DNA of 64,000 bases from Cybelea sp963824595 (GTDB lineage: Bacteria > Vulcanimicrobiota > Vulcanimicrobiia > Vulcanimicrobiales > Vulcanimicrobiaceae): positions 62,001 through 126,000 of the forward strand of contig CAWGPY010000001.1 in NCBI GenBank assembly GCA_963824595.1, read 5' to 3'. Shown in pieces: positions 40,962 to 49,290 of the stretch. The translations under genes were made by a program, and so were the position numbers. The first letter of the stretch is position 1; every line of letters starts with the position of its first letter. The notes beneath the pieces were generated by a model. The model had not been told where the DNA came from. It made no database searches and saw only the letters and a list, made by a program, of their open reading frames with translations.

Positions 40962-42973
40962 CCGCCGGCGGCGAGCTCGTGCGCGGCGCGCAGACCCTCG
41001 TCGAAGGCGCGCACCGCGTTGAGCTCGCTCGCGTCGCGCGCTCCCCCGGCAACGCGAAACGGAACGCCGAGGGCGCGAATCGGCTCGAGCAATGCGTCGT
41101 TGCGATCCTGGCCCGCCGCGATCACCACCGTGTCGACCTCGATCGTGCGGCGTTGCCCGTTCGGCGTGCGTATCTGGATGCCGCCCGGCACGATCGCCTC
41201 GTAGGCGACGTTCGCGATCGTCTCGACGCCCGCGGCGCGCAACGCGCGCAGCACCGCCCAGCGCGTCGTCTTGCCGATGCCGGTGCCGATCGTCCCGCCG
41301 CGGCGCATGAGCGCGATCTGCGTTCGCCCCGTGACGACCAGCGCGCCGCCGTCGGGCGCGGCGAGGCCCTGCTCGTAGAGGAAGCGCGTGGTCTCGTCGA
41401 CGTTTGCTCGGCCGAAGCTCAAGTAGTGCGCGACGTCCACCCCGATCCCGCCGGCGCCGACGATGGCCGCCCGCTCGGCGGCACGCTGCTCGCCGAGCAG
41501 CAGCTGCGCGTACGAGATCACGTGCGGCATCCCGTCGCCGGAGATGCGCGACGGCCGCGGCACGACGCCGCTCGCGAGCACGATGCCGTCGTACGCGCGC
41601 AGCGCAGACACGTCGGTCATGCGGCGCTCGAGGTGCACGCCGACGCCGAGCCGCGCCAGCTCGTTCGTGAAATACCGGATGGTCTCGCCGAAATCGCGCT
41701 TGCCCGGGATGCGCCGCGCCATGCGGAACTGCCCCCCGAGCTCGGGGGCGGCTTCGAAGAGCTCGACGCGATGGCCGAGCGCCGCCAGCGCGCGCGCGCT
41801 CTCCATGCCGGCCGGTCCGCCGCCGATCACGGCAAAGCGCCGCGACCCGCGCTTCGACCGGACGGCCTCACGGAACTCCAGCTCGCGGCCGGCGCGCGGG
41901 TTCACCATGCACGAGACGGGCTCGTCGAGCAGGGAGCGATCGATGCAGGCCTGATTGCACGCGATGCACGTGTTTACGAGCGCCGCGTCTCCGCGCGCCG
42001 CCTTGGCAACGAGCTGGGCATCGGCCAGAAACGGCCGGGCCATCGAGACGAAGTCCACGGCTCGCGACGCGAGCAGGCCGTCGGCGGCGGCGAGGGAGTT
42101 GATGCGATTGCTGGCGATCACCGGCACGCCGCCGGCGACGCGCTTGATCGCCGCGGCGTACGGCACCCACACGCCGCTCGGCACCAGGTGCTGCACCGTG
42201 GGGATCGGCGACTCGTGCCAGCCGATGCCGACGTTGAGCGCGTCGACGCCGTCGGCCGCAAGCGTCCGCGCGAACTCGAACGTCTCCGCCTCGCTCGAGG
42301 AGCCGGCCATCAGGTCGGCGCCCGAGATGCGGAAGATCACGGGGTAATCGGCGCCGGCGGTCGCGCGGATGGCGCGCAGCACCTCGCGCGCGAACCGCAT
42401 CCGCCGCCGCGCGTCGCCGCCCCAGCCGTCGTCGCGCCGGTTCGTCAGCGGCGACAAGAACTGATTGATGAGGTAGCCTTCCGACGCCATCACCTCGACG
42501 GCGTCGAAGCCCAGCTCGCGCGCCCGCGCCGCGCCGCGCGCGAAGTCGTCGATCGTTTCCAGGATCTCCGCATCGCCGAGCGCGCGCGGCGGATCCGGCG
42601 AAAAGCGCGACGCTACGGCCGACGGCGCGACCGGCTGCAGTCCGAACGATGAGTGGAGCGCGTAGCGCCCCGCGTGAAAAAGCTGCAGCGCCAGGCGCCC
42701 GCCCGCGCGGCGCACCGCGTCGGCGGCGGCGCGCAGCGGCGCGGCAGAGGCCGGGTCGTTGACGAAGCTGTAGTGCCTTCCGCCGGCGCCGGCGCGATTG
42801 ACGGCCGATCCGCCCGTCACGATGAGCCCGGCGCCGCCGCGCGCGCGCTCGGCATAGAACGCCGCGAGCGCCGCGCCGTTCGATTCGAAGCCGAGGTGCA
42901 TCGAGCCCATGACGATGCGGTTGGGCAGGCGCAAGCCGCCGATGGATCCGGCATCGAGCGCGCGCACGAGCAT
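40958..42973 (-). CDS. 2,4-dienoyl-CoA reductase-like NADH:flavin oxidoreductase
   Basis: 671 residues, same length and layout as FadH: FMN TIM barrel (1-350), 4Fe-4S cluster CIACNQACIDRSLL with a further Cys in VSCMVNPRAG, then FAD/NAD(P) Rossmann domains (FAVIGGGPAGMESARALA). Catalytic Tyr in GYLINQFLSPLTNRR and His in GIGWHESPIPT are present. It reduces a conjugated dienoyl-CoA. Last gene of the cyclohexanecarboxyl-CoA-type operon; Streptomyces cassettes for that pathway include a reductase of this family, so the substrate here is probably a cyclohexadienyl-carbonyl-CoA. ATG 42973, 8 bp after the SDR stop. Confidence 0.9.
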   Translation of the reverse strand: MLVRALDAGSIGGLRLPNRIVMGSMHLGFESNGAALAAFYAERARGGAGLIVTGGSAVNRAGAGGRHYSFVNDPASAAPLRAAADAVRRAGGRLALQLFHAGRYALHSSFGLQPVAPSAVASRFSPDPPRALGDAEILETIDDFARGAARARELGFDAVEVMASEGYLINQFLSPLTNRRDDGWGGDARRRMRFAREVLRAIRATAGADYPVIFRISGADLMAGSSSEAETFEFARTLAADGVDALNVGIGWHESPIPTVQHLVPSGVWVPYAAAIKRVAGGVPVIASNRINSLAAADGLLASRAVDFVSMARPFLADAQLVAKAARGDAALVNTCIACNQACIDRSLLDEPVSCMVNPRAGRELEFREAVRSKRGSRRFAVIGGGPAGMESARALAALGHRVELFEAAPELGGQFRMARRIPGKRDFGETIRYFTNELARLGVGVHLERRMTDVSALRAYDGIVLASGVVPRPSRISGDGMPHVISYAQLLLGEQRAAERAAIVGAGGIGVDVAHYLSFGRANVDETTRFLYEQGLAAPDGGALVVTGRTQIALMRRGGTIGTGIGKTTRWAVLRALRAAGVETIANVAYEAIVPGGIQIRTPNGQRRTIEVDTVVIAAGQDRNDALLEPIRALGVPFRVAGGARDASELNAVRAFDEGLRAAHELAAGG

Positions 42974-42981
42974 CGCGACCG

Positions 42982-43788
42982 CTACTCGATGGTCAGCGGT
43001 GGTTTGGTGTCGGAATAAAACGGCGGCGCGATCACGCTCAAGCCGCCGTCCACGCAAAGCGTCTGGCCCGTGATGTACTCGGACTCGGGCGCGAGCAGGA
43101 ACGCGATGGTGTCGGCGACCTCCTGCGGGGTTCCCATCCGTCCCTTCGGCACCTTCGACAACACCGATTCTATCGGTGCCATCCCGGGAACGTTCTCGTA
43201 GAAATAGGCGCACGATTCGGTGTCGATCAATCCGCCGTTGATCGCGTTGACGTTAATGCCGCGCGGCGCGAACTCGACCGCCATGTAGCGCACCCACGCC
43301 TCGATCGCGGCCTTGTTCGACCCCAGGTTCGCGTAGGTGGGATAGGCGCGGATGCTGCCGTAGCTCGAGAGCGCGGCGATGCGGCCGCCACGGTCCATCA
43401 GGCGAACGGCGCGCTGGGCTCCCAACACGAACGCTCGCACGTTCAGATCGAACGAGCGGTCGAGGTTGTGCGCCTTGAGATCCGCGATCTTCTTGAACGA
43501 GCTGGCCGCCGCGTTCGACACGAAGTGATCGAGACGGCCGAACTCGGCCTCGACCGCGTCGAAGAGGCGATCGATCTCCGCGGGGTTCTCGACGTTCGCT
43601 TGCACGGCGATCGCCCGCGTGCCGAGCGCCCGGATCTCGCGTACCGTCGAATCGGCGAGATCGGCGTTGCGATTGAAATTGACCGCGACGCTCGCGCCCT
43701 CGCGCGCCAGCGTCAAGGCCAGTGCCCGGCCGATCCCGCGCGAGCTGCCGGTAACGAGCGAGATCTTCCCCTCGAAGCGGCGCGTCAC
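42982..43788 (-). CDS. SDR enoyl-thioester reductase (FabL / ChcA-like)
   Basis: 268 residues. Short-chain dehydrogenase with TGSSRGIGRAL cofactor motif and NAA in the core. The active site SSYGS...YANLGSNKAA has Tyr-x6-Lys spacing, typical of enoyl-reductases of the FabL group and not the Tyr-x3-Lys of alcohol dehydrogenases. The end YITGQTLCVDGGLSV is also FabL-like. Within this operon it is best read as the counterpart of ChcA, the 1-cyclohexenylcarbonyl-CoA reductase that makes cyclohexanecarboxyl-CoA; a plain FabL in fatty-acid synthesis is the alternative. GTG start overlaps the acyl-CoA dehydrogenase stop. Confidence 0.85.
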   Translation of the reverse strand: MTRRFEGKISLVTGSSRGIGRALALTLAREGASVAVNFNRNADLADSTVREIRALGTRAIAVQANVENPAEIDRLFDAVEAEFGRLDHFVSNAAASSFKKIADLKAHNLDRSFDLNVRAFVLGAQRAVRLMDRGGRIAALSSYGSIRAYPTYANLGSNKAAIEAWVRYMAVEFAPRGINVNAINGGLIDTESCAYFYENVPGMAPIESVLSKVPKGRMGTPQEVADTIAFLLAPESEYITGQTLCVDGGLSVIAPPFYSDTKPPLTIE

Positions 43789-44921
43789 GCGTCGGCCTTG
43801 CCGAGCAGCGCTCGCGCGATCACCGTCTTCTGAACCTCGTTCGTTCCTTCTTCGAAACGCTGCGCGCGCGCGTCGCGATAGACGCGTTCGATCGCGTTGG
43901 GCTGCCAGAATCCAAGCCCGCCGTGGATCTGCAGCGCTTTGTCGGTGACGCGCGTCAGCATGTCCACGGCCTGCAGCTTCGACATTGACGAGAGCATTGC
44001 GGCATTTTCGTCGCCCTCCTCCCAGCGGCGGGCGGCGTGGAGCGTCAACTGGCGCGCGGCCTCGATGTCGGTGGCGTTCTCGGCGATCATGAAACGGATC
44101 GCCTGTCGAGCGTCGAGCGTCTTTCCGAACGTTGCGCGCCTGCCGGCGTACTCGATTGCGAGCTCGTGCGCCCGGCGCGCGAGTCCCACGCAGCTCATCG
44201 CCACCGAGATGCGGCTCGGCGTCAGAAATCCGCCGAGCGCGATCTCGAGCCCCTGGCCTTCGGCGCCCAGCCGGTTCGCGACCGGCACCGGCGTGCGTGC
44301 GAAGCTCAAGCGGGCGTGATCCGTGCCGCGTACGCCCATCGACTCGTCCATCGCGGTCACGGTCGCGCCCGGCGCGCGGCGGTTGACCAGCAGTGCGACG
44401 GTTCCGTCGGGTCCGCGCGTCCCCTCGAGTCGCGCGAAGAGAAGCCAATAGTCGCAGATCGTTCCGAACGTGATGAGATGCTTCTCGCCGCTCAGGTAAT
44501 ACGTGTCGCCTTCGCGCGAGACGCTCGAGCGCAGGTCGGCGCCCGTGCCCGCGGTCGGTTCGGTCAGCGTGAACGCGATCTTGATCGCGCCCTCGACCGA
44601 CGGAATCACGAAGGTGCGGCGCTGCTCGGCGGTCGCGAAGCGATCCATCGCGCGCCAGGTGCCGTTGACGACGTGCACGATCATGCGAATCGATGCGTGA
44701 CACATCGAGAAGAGCTCGATTAACTCCAGGTAGCTCGAAAACGGAATCGCGCCGCCGCCGTACTCGGCCGGCGCCGCAAGCGAGAGGAAGCCGCGTTCGC
44801 GCAGCTCGTCCCACAGCTCGGGCGGTACGCTGCGCTCGGCCTCGATCCGCCGTCCCCACTCCTCGGCGGGGCCCGCGACGTATTCGGCGATCTCGCGCTT
44901 GCGCTCGGCAAACGGCGTCAG
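43785..44921 (-). CDS. Acyl-CoA dehydrogenase
   Basis: 378 residues, full length from CTG 44921. FAD acyl-CoA dehydrogenase: IAFTLTEPTAGTGADL, YYLSGEKHLITFG, the QIHGGLGFWQPNAIERVYRD block in part, and FEEGTNEVQ with the catalytic Glu. The start is CTG overlapping the ligase stop (CTGA), with GAGGAGG seven bases upstream; no other start gives the correct N-terminus, and frame upstream is a ligase shadow. In the operon it would add or remove a ring double bond of a CoA-activated shikimate derivative, matching the acyl-CoA dehydrogenase of Streptomyces CHC cassettes. Confidence 0.9.
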   Translation of the reverse strand: MTPFAERKREIAEYVAGPAEEWGRRIEAERSVPPELWDELRERGFLSLAAPAEYGGGAIPFSSYLELIELFSMCHASIRMIVHVVNGTWRAMDRFATAEQRRTFVIPSVEGAIKIAFTLTEPTAGTGADLRSSVSREGDTYYLSGEKHLITFGTICDYWLLFARLEGTRGPDGTVALLVNRRAPGATVTAMDESMGVRGTDHARLSFARTPVPVANRLGAEGQGLEIALGGFLTPSRISVAMSCVGLARRAHELAIEYAGRRATFGKTLDARQAIRFMIAENATDIEAARQLTLHAARRWEEGDENAAMLSSMSKLQAVDMLTRVTDKALQIHGGLGFWQPNAIERVYRDARAQRFEEGTNEVQKTVIARALLGKADA

Positions 44922-47900
44922 GAGATGGCCTCCTCCCGTTCGTGCGGCCGCAGCCCCTGCGCGCGGTCGCGCAGCACGTACTTCTGCACCTTGCCCGACG
45001 GCGTCCGCGGGAGCTCCGTCACGATCTCGAGGCGCTCGGGCCAGTACTGCTTGGCTACCTGACACGCGTCGAGATAGTGCTGCATTCGCCGGAAATCGAA
45101 CCGCGCGGCGCCGGCCAGAACGACGAACGCGCAGGCGCGCTCGCCGAGCCGCGCGTCGGGCATCGCGACGATCGCGACGTCGGCGATCGCCGGATGGTCG
45201 CTCAGCAGCTGCTCCACCTCGGCGACCGGAATCTTCTCGCCGCCGCGATTGATGACGTCGCGGACGCGGCCGGTGATGCGGACGTAGCCGGACTCGTCGA
45301 GCACGCCGAGGTCGCCGGTGCGGAACCAGCCGTCCGGCGAGTACGCGGCCGCCGTCCACTCCGGGTGATCGACGTAGCCGTCGAACATCGTCGGCGACGC
45401 GATCTCGAAGTTGCCCTCCTCGCCGGGCCCGAGCACGCGCCCCTGCGCGTCGGTGATGCGTAGACGGATGCCGCGCAGCGCGCGACCGTCGGTTCCCCAC
45501 ACCTTCGACGGCTCGTCGCCGGGAGCCGAGAGCGACCCGAGACACGACTCCGTCGTTCCCCATCCGCCGCAGACCGTCGTGCCGAGAATGCGGGTTGCAC
45601 GCTCTGCCAGCGGACGCGGCACCGTGGCGCCCGTCGCAACGAAGATGCGCAGCGCCGGCGGCGCTTGATCTCCGGCTTCGACCGCCTTGACGAGGTCGGC
45701 CAAGAACGGCGTCGCTGCTTGCACGAACGTGCCGCGCCAATCGCGCAGCGCGCGCAGGGCGCGCGTCGCGTCCCACACGGGCTGGACGATCTGCGGAACG
45801 CCCATCACGATGGCGAGCCACATGCCGTAGAGGAAGCCGGTCTGGTGCGCGAGCGGCGAGGGAACGTAGATGCGGTCGTCGCCGTTCAGGCCGAGATGCT
45901 CGACCTCCATGGCGGCCGCGCGCATCAAGACGTCGTTGCGATGCAGCACGCCCTTGGGTTCGCCCGACGTCCCCGAGGTGAAGAGGAGCTGCGCGGGCGC
46001 CTTTGGATCGATGGGACGGGCCTCCCGTTCGGACGCGTCGACCTCGATCGCGGCGAGCGAGTCTTGCAGGCGCAGCCAGTTGACCGCGCCGTTGTCGTTG
46101 TCGGCGGCGGGAAGGGCGTGCGCCTTGCGCTCGCCCGACGAGACGATCACGTGCTCGAGCCGCAGCGGCAGCTGGCCGCTGAAGATCGAAGACTCGGCAA
46201 GCAGCGCCGCGATCTCGCTCGCGTGGCGGCGGCCGCGGGCCTCGTCGGGAACGACCAGCACGCGCGCGCCCGAGCGCCGCAGGCAGAACGCCACTTCGCG
46301 CTCGCGGAAGATCGGCATCAGCGGGCAGCAGATCGCGCCGATCCGAAGCACGGCGAGCGTCACGACGACGAACTCGAGACAGTTGGGGAGCTGATACGCC
46401 ACGCATTCGCCCGGCCGCACGCCCAGCCGTAGGAAGAGCGCCGCCGTGCGCTCGACGCGATCGAGCAGCTGTCTCCACGTGAGCGCCGCGTCGCCGTTTT
46501 CGCGCGCTTCGACCACGGCGAGATCCTCGGGCCGGGCCGCGCACACCGAACGCAGCCGTTCGTCGAGCGTGAGCTGCGCGGCGCGATCGGCATCCGGCAT
46601 CGGCGATCCGTCGCTCGCTCCGGCTCGGTATGCCGGCGTGCCGGTCATGGACATCGCAACGCCGATAGCGCGCATCGCGTCGTAGAACTGCGGATAGGAG
46701 ATTTCATAGGCGTGGGGATAGGTCAGCGTGCTCTCGCCCCGCGCCCGCGACGCGGCGACGGCGAGCGACATGAGGATGCGATGGTCGTTGAACGACGAGA
46801 GGGCCGCGCCGGATAGCCGCTCGACACCCTTGACGACGAGCCGATCGTCGTGAGCTTCCACGTTGCCTCCCATTCGATTGAGCTGCAGCATCGCGGCGAC
46901 GCGATCGGACTCCTTCAAGCGCACGTGCCCGACGTGCTCGAGCACCGTTTCGCCGAGCGCGAACGTGCCGAGCGTGGTGAGGATCGGCAGCATGTCGGGA
47001 ATGTCGCGGCAGTCTACGCGAAGGCCGCGCAGTTCGACGCCGTCGTGCTTCACGCGAACGCTTCGGGCCGCGCGATCGTAGGTCATCGGAAGGCCCATCT
47101 CGCGGACGATCTCGACGAACGCGCCCTCCGGATGGTCGAGCGGCTCGCCCGGCGGCGCGGCGAGGCCGCGGAAGAGCACGTCCGAGGGGTGGATCGCGGT
47201 GACCGCGAGACCGAAGGCCGCCGAGCCGATGTCCGGCGGAAGCTCCAAGTTCGCCGGGCGTGCTTGCTGGTTCGGTTCGATCTCGAAACGGCGCCAGCCG
47301 GGCGTTACGCCGATCTCCAAGCCGAACTCGCGCATCATCGTGACCGTCAGTTCGACGTAGGGGCGTTCGTTGAGCTCGCCGTCAACCTCGACGACCGTGC
47401 GTTGCGTGGCGAACGGCGCGAGCAGCAAGAGTCCCGAAATCCACTGCGACAGCGTTCCCGGAATCGAGATTCGCCCGCCGTGCGGGCGCGCCGGCTCGAT
47501 GGCGATCGGCGGACATCCGTCGGAGGAGCGAAAGACGACGCCCATGCGCGCGAGAGCGCCGAGGAGCGGCCCGACCGGACGCCGGCGAAAATATTTTTGC
47601 GCGGTCAGCGTGACCGGGGCGTCGGCCAACGACGCGAGGCCGATCATGAAGTAGAGCGTCGAGCCGGAGCTGCCGACCGATACCACGTTGCGCTTCACGT
47701 GGTATGGGCCGCCGTGCACGAGCAGCGAGTCGCCGTCGGCGGCGATCTCCGTGCCCAGCGCGCGCAGGACGTTCATCGTGTATTGGACGTGGCGCGCGTC
47801 GGAGAGGCCGGTGATTCGGCTCGTTCCGCCTGCGAGCGACGCCAGCACGAGCGCGCGATGCGCGTGATACTTCGACGGCGGGACGTCGATCTCGCCGGCC

Positions 47901-47935
47901 AGCGGCCCGTTCGTTCCCTTGACCAACAGTTTCAT
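44918..47935 (-). CDS. EPSP-synthase homologue fused to an acyl-CoA ligase
   Basis: 1005 residues in one uninterrupted frame. Residues 1-429 are an EPSP-synthase fold: PPSKYHAHRALVLASLA, FRRRPVGPLLGAL, VRLKESDR, FNDHRILMSLA. Residues 430-1005 are an AMP-forming acyl-CoA ligase: FTSGTSGEPKGV, GWFRTGDLG, PRTPSGKVQKYVLRD with the C-terminal Lys. In the EPSPS half K22, R27, KESDR and DHR are kept, but Ser23 is Tyr, the N-A-G-T loop is SSGS, the following Arg is Tyr, and the Lys411 position is Ile (E. coli numbering). It is therefore unlikely to make EPSP. I recall the same fusion (PlmJK) in the Streptomyces phoslactomycin cluster, where it serves cyclohexanecarboxyl-CoA synthesis. GGAG precedes ATG 47935. 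Confidence 0.9.
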   Translation of the reverse strand: MKLLVKGTNGPLAGEIDVPPSKYHAHRALVLASLAGGTSRITGLSDARHVQYTMNVLRALGTEIAADGDSLLVHGGPYHVKRNVVSVGSSGSTLYFMIGLASLADAPVTLTAQKYFRRRPVGPLLGALARMGVVFRSSDGCPPIAIEPARPHGGRISIPGTLSQWISGLLLLAPFATQRTVVEVDGELNERPYVELTVTMMREFGLEIGVTPGWRRFEIEPNQQARPANLELPPDIGSAAFGLAVTAIHPSDVLFRGLAAPPGEPLDHPEGAFVEIVREMGLPMTYDRAARSVRVKHDGVELRGLRVDCRDIPDMLPILTTLGTFALGETVLEHVGHVRLKESDRVAAMLQLNRMGGNVEAHDDRLVVKGVERLSGAALSSFNDHRILMSLAVAASRARGESTLTYPHAYEISYPQFYDAMRAIGVAMSMTGTPAYRAGASDGSPMPDADRAAQLTLDERLRSVCAARPEDLAVVEARENGDAALTWRQLLDRVERTAALFLRLGVRPGECVAYQLPNCLEFVVVTLAVLRIGAICCPLMPIFREREVAFCLRRSGARVLVVPDEARGRRHASEIAALLAESSIFSGQLPLRLEHVIVSSGERKAHALPAADNDNGAVNWLRLQDSLAAIEVDASEREARPIDPKAPAQLLFTSGTSGEPKGVLHRNDVLMRAAAMEVEHLGLNGDDRIYVPSPLAHQTGFLYGMWLAIVMGVPQIVQPVWDATRALRALRDWRGTFVQAATPFLADLVKAVEAGDQAPPALRIFVATGATVPRPLAERATRILGTTVCGGWGTTESCLGSLSAPGDEPSKVWGTDGRALRGIRLRITDAQGRVLGPGEEGNFEIASPTMFDGYVDHPEWTAAAYSPDGWFRTGDLGVLDESGYVRITGRVRDVINRGGEKIPVAEVEQLLSDHPAIADVAIVAMPDARLGERACAFVVLAGAARFDFRRMQHYLDACQVAKQYWPERLEIVTELPRTPSGKVQKYVLRDRAQGLRPHEREEAIS

Positions 47936-47990
47936 CGTCGTCGCTCCGAGCGGACCTTCCGAGCTCGAGCGCGGCCGCCCTGCCGCGCCG

Positions 47991-49199
47991 TCACAACGAC
48001 ACGACGAGCGATGCGTTCTGTCCCCCGAAACCGAACGCATTCACCTGAAACGCCGAGTACGAGCGCGTTCGCGGCTCCCGCATCACCAGGTCGAAGCGCG
48101 TCGCCGGATCGACGCGCCGGGTTCCCATCGTCGGCGGAATCGCGCCGTCGTGCATGCCGGCGATGCCCGCGATCGCGCACATCGCGCCGGCGCTCGCCAT
48201 GCTGTGCCCGAGATGTCCTTTGATCGAGGTTACGACCGGCTCGCGTCCGCGGTACACTTCGCCGATCGCCTTCGATTCGGCGGCGTCGCCGACGATCGTC
48301 CCCGTTGCGTGCGCGTACACCACGTCGCAGCGTTTGCCGGCCTCGCCCGCGAGATCCATCGCCGCTCGCATCGCGCGCACCTCGTAGCGCGCCGAGGGCT
48401 CGGGCGAGGTGATGTGATGCGCGTCGGCGACGCAGCCGTAGCCGCGGATCCGGGCCAGGATGGCGGCGCCCCGCGCCGCAGCGCGTTCGGCTCGCTCCAA
48501 CACCAGCACTCCCGCGCCGTCGCCCATCACGAAGCCGTCGCGCTCGACGTCGAACGGCCGCGAGGCGAGCTCGGCATCGGGATTGCGCGACAGAGCGCCG
48601 GCTCGCACGAGGCTCTCGTACACGAGGGGAGAGAGCAGCGTCTCGGTTCCGCCGGCGATCGCCACGTCGACCTCGGCGCGCTCGATCATTCCGGCGGCAA
48701 GCCCGATCGCATCGAGCGACGACGCGCACGCGGTGCTCACCGCGAGCTGCGGCCCGTGCACCTTCCAGTGCATCGCGATGAACGCGCAGGCCATGTTGGG
48801 TATGACGAGGGCCATGAGTTTCGGCGTGACGGAATGGGCGTCGGCAGCGAAGCGCGACTGCGCCTGCGCGACCGTCGAAAAACCGCCCATCGTGTTGCCG
48901 ATGACGACCGCGGTTCGCCTCTCGGGCGGATCGAGCCGCGCGTGGCCGAGCGCCTCCTGCGCCGCGGCCATCGCGTATTGGGTGAAGCGGTCCGTGTTTC
49001 GCAGCGCCGCGCGCGGGAGCGCGCTCGACGCGAGAAAGTCGTCCGGCACCGCCGCCCATAGGCCGTTTCCCGAGAGCCGCGAGGCGCCGGCGATCGGCGC
49101 GATCGCCCGCCGGCCCTCCAGCAGGCGCCGCCAGAAGGTCTGCACGCCGGTGCCGATCGGCGATACGACTCCCATCCCCGTCACGGCGACGTGCTCCAT
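47991..49199 (-). CDS. Beta-ketoacyl-ACP synthase (FabF-like)
   Basis: 402 residues, thiolase fold. Catalytic Cys in STACASSLDAIG, His in YAHATGT and His in KGHLGHSMASAG; GFGGQNAS at the end. Type II (KAS II) condensing enzyme that elongates ACP-bound chains with malonyl-ACP. Head of the operon, 55 bp before the fusion gene. In this context it may extend a ring-bearing chain, making omega-cyclohexyl fatty acids or a polyketide; no ACP or other PKS gene adjoins. It lacks the FabH type needed to prime directly with acyl-CoA, so priming must occur elsewhere or by relaxed specificity. Confidence 0.9.
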   Translation of the reverse strand: MEHVAVTGMGVVSPIGTGVQTFWRRLLEGRRAIAPIAGASRLSGNGLWAAVPDDFLASSALPRAALRNTDRFTQYAMAAAQEALGHARLDPPERRTAVVIGNTMGGFSTVAQAQSRFAADAHSVTPKLMALVIPNMACAFIAMHWKVHGPQLAVSTACASSLDAIGLAAGMIERAEVDVAIAGGTETLLSPLVYESLVRAGALSRNPDAELASRPFDVERDGFVMGDGAGVLVLERAERAAARGAAILARIRGYGCVADAHHITSPEPSARYEVRAMRAAMDLAGEAGKRCDVVYAHATGTIVGDAAESKAIGEVYRGREPVVTSIKGHLGHSMASAGAMCAIAGIAGMHDGAIPPTMGTRRVDPATRFDLVMREPRTRSYSAFQVNAFGFGGQNASLVVSL

Positions 49200-49290
49200 T
49201 GGCCGCCTGATTCATACCTCGCCTCGGCACTCGCCTGCTGCCGCGAGCGAGCGAGGATGAGGGCCCGCGGGGCCGGTCGAAGGCGACGAG

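Noticed and set aside
46648..46648. Separate start of the CoA ligase at an internal ATG
   Set aside because: No ribosome site and no stop ending the EPSPS-like part; a continuous fusion is simpler and matches a known architecture.
46649..47935. Calling this domain a normal aroA
   Set aside because: Several shikimate-3-phosphate and PEP-binding residues are replaced, and the operon context is acyl-CoA chemistry.
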